DNA of 7,412 nucleotides, taken from contig JAHEEB010000185.1 of assembly GCA_024640925.1 (NCBI GenBank), positions 1 through 7,412 on the forward strand, written 5' to 3'. Position numbers and translations under genes: made by a program. Shown one piece after another: positions 5,690-7,412 of this stretch (positions within the stretch are counted from its first letter, which is position 1; every line of letters starts with the position of its first letter). This stretch comes from Bacteroidota bacterium. GTDB lineage: Bacteria > Bacteroidota > Bacteroidia > Bacteroidales > UBA10428. The notes beneath the pieces were generated by a model. It had not been told where the DNA came from. It did not search any database and saw only the letters and a program-made list of their open reading frames with translations.

Positions 5690-6772
5690 ATGCAACTGAA
5701 TTTTATAAATGGAATAACCATTATTTCCATATTCCAAGCCATCTTTTTAGCAATGGTCTTCTTTTTTAAAAAGGCCGAAGGTAACAGAATATACAACAAA
5801 ATATTTGCTGCCATCATTTTTATTTTTTCTATTCAAATAATGGTTTCGTTATCAGTAAACTATTGGTCATACGTCTACTTTAAAGGGTATTATAAATTCT
5901 TTTTTGTTTTGTATCAAACGGCTTATTTGTTTGGACCCTTATTATATTTCTATATTCAATCAATAACAAACCAAAGTTATTCATTCAGGGTAGGTGAATT
6001 AATCCATTTTTTACCTTTTGCTATTGCAATTACACTTATGCTTGTTCTTATTTATGGTTTCGAAATTGTACCCGGCGGAAATTATACCAGGTTAGGAGTA
6101 ATTATTCATAGTATGATCTATATTTTTATTTCCATACACTATTTAAAAAATCGGGGAATAAGTCTGAAATCTCTGTTTGATTTAAAAAATCCACATGATT
6201 TTATAAAATTTCTTTTGGTATGCTATATCATGCTTTGGCTTGTGAATGTTCAAATTTTTGCCATAATAAAGTTTATAACATTTGCTAAATGGTGCGCATA
6301 TGTTAGCAGCTTGTATTCATTAACTGCTTTTGTTTTCATCAATTCTATAGCTTTTCTTGCTTTAATAAAACCTGATCTTTTCATCCATAAACAAAAATAT
6401 GCAAACTCATCTCTGGCAGTGAATGAAAAAGATATTTTGTTTAACAAACTGATTGAATTTGTTACAACCAGCAAACCTTACCTGGAACCATCATTAACGC
6501 TGAAGAAACTGAGCGATGATTTGGATATGCCCCTAAAAAGTATTTCTCAGTTAATTAACGAAAAACAAAACCAGAATTTTAACGATTTTATAAATACCTT
6601 CCGAATCGAAGAAAGCAAGAGATACATGCAGGATATTTCTTGTGCCAATTTGACTATTCAGGAAATATTTTATAAAAGCGGTTTTAATTCAAAATCGACA
6701 TTTAATTTGATTTTTAAAAAACAAACCGGTTATACTCCGTTGGAATACAGACGGCAATTTTTACCTGAATAG
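5690..6772 (+). CDS. membrane-anchored AraC-family transcriptional regulator
   Basis: A 360-residue protein joining a membrane sensor to a DNA-binding domain. Hydrophobic segments at about 7-27, 37-56, 68-90, 104-123, 135-151, 169-193 and 205-226 suggest seven membrane helices with the DNA-binding part in the cytoplasm. Residues 245-358 form the AraC domain: first helix-turn-helix around LTLKKLSDDLDMPLKSISQLIN (269-290), then FNDFINTFRIEESKRYM (297-313), second helix-turn-helix LTIQEIFYKSGFNSKSTFNLIFKK (321-344), and the family ending TGYTPLEYRRQF. This layout is frequent in Bacteroidota; the ligands are mostly unknown. The start at 5690 follows AATAAAAA. It faces away from the DUF2490 operon and toward the glycosidase gene 101 bases downstream; either could be its target, as could its own gene. 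Confidence 0.92.
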   Translation: MQLNFINGITIISIFQAIFLAMVFFFKKAEGNRIYNKIFAAIIFIFSIQIMVSLSVNYWSYVYFKGYYKFFFVLYQTAYLFGPLLYFYIQSITNQSYSFRVGELIHFLPFAIAITLMLVLIYGFEIVPGGNYTRLGVIIHSMIYIFISIHYLKNRGISLKSLFDLKNPHDFIKFLLVCYIMLWLVNVQIFAIIKFITFAKWCAYVSSLYSLTAFVFINSIAFLALIKPDLFIHKQKYANSSLAVNEKDILFNKLIEFVTTSKPYLEPSLTLKKLSDDLDMPLKSISQLINEKQNQNFNDFINTFRIEESKRYMQDISCANLTIQEIFYKSGFNSKSTFNLIFKKQTGYTPLEYRRQFLPE

Positions 6773-6782
6773 TGCTTTTTTT

Positions 6783-6806
6783 AGTCCAGAATCGCAATTT
6801 CGGACT
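6783..6806. terminator. imperfect hairpin after the regulator gene
   Basis: AGTCC (6783-6787) pairs with GGACT (6802-6806); inside, after one A-C mismatch, GAAT pairs with ATTT (one G-T) around the loop CGCA. It begins ten bases after the regulator stop. A run of eight T residues lies before it (6775-6782) and no T tract follows directly, so as a plus-strand terminator it is weak. It might instead be a binding or attenuation site for the next gene. Confidence 0.35.
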
Positions 6807-6873
6807 TAGAATTATTTAGAATGCTGTTTTTTTGTGGCATATTAATAAGGTTCACAGATTTAATTATTACTAT

Positions 6874-7412
6874 ATGAAGAGTTCTTTTTGTATGTTGGTT
6901 TTTGCATTCATGGCGTTGGGCGGTTCAAATGCCCAGGAAATGAAAAGAGATGTTTTATTCGATTCCGACTGGAAGTTTTATCGGGGAAGAGTAGATGGGG
7001 CTGAACAAGTCAGCTGTGATGACAGTAAATGGCGAAGTATTAATCTTCCGCACGACTGGAGTATTGAGGACCTGCCAGCGATTGATAAATCGAAAGCACT
7101 TCCGGAATTGATAATAACTCAGGGAAGCTGGCTTTTTAGCAAAGGCGATGATATGAGCTGGAAACAACCCGAGTATAATTCATCGACCTGGGAGAATGTA
7201 ACACTTCCGGCAAAATGGGAAACGCATTCAAATTATACCGAAAATAGAGTATATGGTTGGTACAGAAGAGAAATAATTGTTCCCGACAGCCTTTCCGGAA
7301 AAGATATTTTACTTGGTATTGGTGCTATTGACGATGTGGATGAAACATATTTCAACGGGCAATTAATCGGAAAAACCGGTTCATTTCCTCCAAATTTTGT
7401 AGGAGAAAGGGC
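6874..7412 (+). CDS. secreted GH2-type glycosidase, N-terminal sugar-binding part (3' end cut)
   Basis: An ATG at 6874 opens a frame that runs off the window after 179 codons. MKSSFCMLVFAFMALGGSNAQ is a Sec signal cleaved after about residue 20, so the enzyme is exported. Residues 25-67 (RDVLFDSDWKFYRG, VSCDDSKWRSINLPHDWSIEDLP) are the classic opening of the glycoside hydrolase family 2 sugar-binding jelly roll found in beta-galactosidases. Residues 82-172 then start a second, complete-looking unit: QGSWLFSKGDDMSWKQP, STWENVTLPAKWE, YGWYRREIIVP, LGIGAIDDVDETYFNGQLIG and TGSFP, as in jelly-roll domains of GH2 enzymes and sialate O-acetylesterase-like proteins. The catalytic domain is not in the window, so substrate and even the family are not settled. 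It follows the AraC-type regulator in the same direction; no promoter consensus was found in the 101-base gap. Confidence 0.82.
   Translation, partial: MKSSFCMLVFAFMALGGSNAQEMKRDVLFDSDWKFYRGRVDGAEQVSCDDSKWRSINLPHDWSIEDLPAIDKSKALPELIITQGSWLFSKGDDMSWKQPEYNSSTWENVTLPAKWETHSNYTENRVYGWYRREIIVPDSLSGKDILLGIGAIDDVDETYFNGQLIGKTGSFPPNFVGER

Noticed and set aside
5608..5817. Minus-strand 69-codon open frame across the regulator's start
   Set aside because: It overlaps the regulator promoter and coding start and has no recognisable features.
6955..7167. Minus-strand 70-codon open frame inside the glycosidase gene
   Set aside because: It is antisense to a clear GH2-type coding sequence with a signal peptide.
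1..7412. CRISPR array, tRNA/rRNA genes, transposase or terminal inverted repeats
   Set aside because: No regularly spaced repeats, no tRNA-like cloverleaf sequence and no transposase motif were seen on either strand.

Overview
This 7.4 kb window is low-GC DNA (roughly a third to 40% G+C by eye), almost certainly from a free-living or polymer-degrading member of the Bacteroidota. The evidence is the Bacteroidota-type promoter elements (TAnnTTTG, one with a TTG box 20 bp upstream), A-rich translation starts without a Shine-Dalgarno, a DUF2490 outer-membrane protein, a surface-type lipoprotein of the Cthe_2159 carbohydrate-binding family, a membrane-anchored AraC-type regulator and a secreted GH2-type glycosidase. 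Nothing in the window fixes the genus.

Layout. 1-660 (+): 3' part of a DnaQ-like 3'-5' exonuclease with an ExoX-like C-terminal domain; its start lies outside the window. 691-1689 (-): secreted alpha/beta hydrolase of the prolyl-aminopeptidase-like (S33) type, convergent with the exonuclease. 1702-2163: a 460-base intergenic region holding a well-formed promoter with two identical-geometry dyads reading toward the hydrolase, a 43-codon small ORF, a degenerate palindromic repeat and an AT-rich palindrome. 2164-2775 (+): FAHD1-like acylpyruvase/oxaloacetate decarboxylase of the FAH family. 2845-2872: strong hairpin terminator between convergent genes. 2900-5364 (-): two-gene operon, DUF2490 protein followed 11 bases later by a beta-helix carbohydrate-binding lipoprotein. 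5365-5689: 325-base divergent intergenic region with a promoter element for the next gene. 5690-6772 (+): AraC-type regulator with about seven membrane segments. 6874-7412 (+): 5' part of a secreted glycosidase, cut by the window edge.

How the genes may work together. The clearest unit is the DUF2490/beta-helix pair: a small predicted outer-membrane barrel and a predicted calcium-dependent polysaccharide-binding lipoprotein, with their own terminator, suggesting a cell-surface function. The regulator and glycosidase are in the same direction 101 bases apart and could be functionally linked, but there is no SusC/SusD pair in view, so this is not shown to be a polysaccharide utilisation locus. 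The exonuclease, hydrolase and acylpyruvase look like unrelated housekeeping or accessory genes.

No defence system, CRISPR array, RNA gene, insertion sequence or clearly novel system is visible. The most interesting points are the twin-dyad promoter at 1841-1885 with the small ORF below it, the self-contained DUF2490/beta-helix operon, and the apparently doubled sugar-binding N-terminus of the glycosidase.
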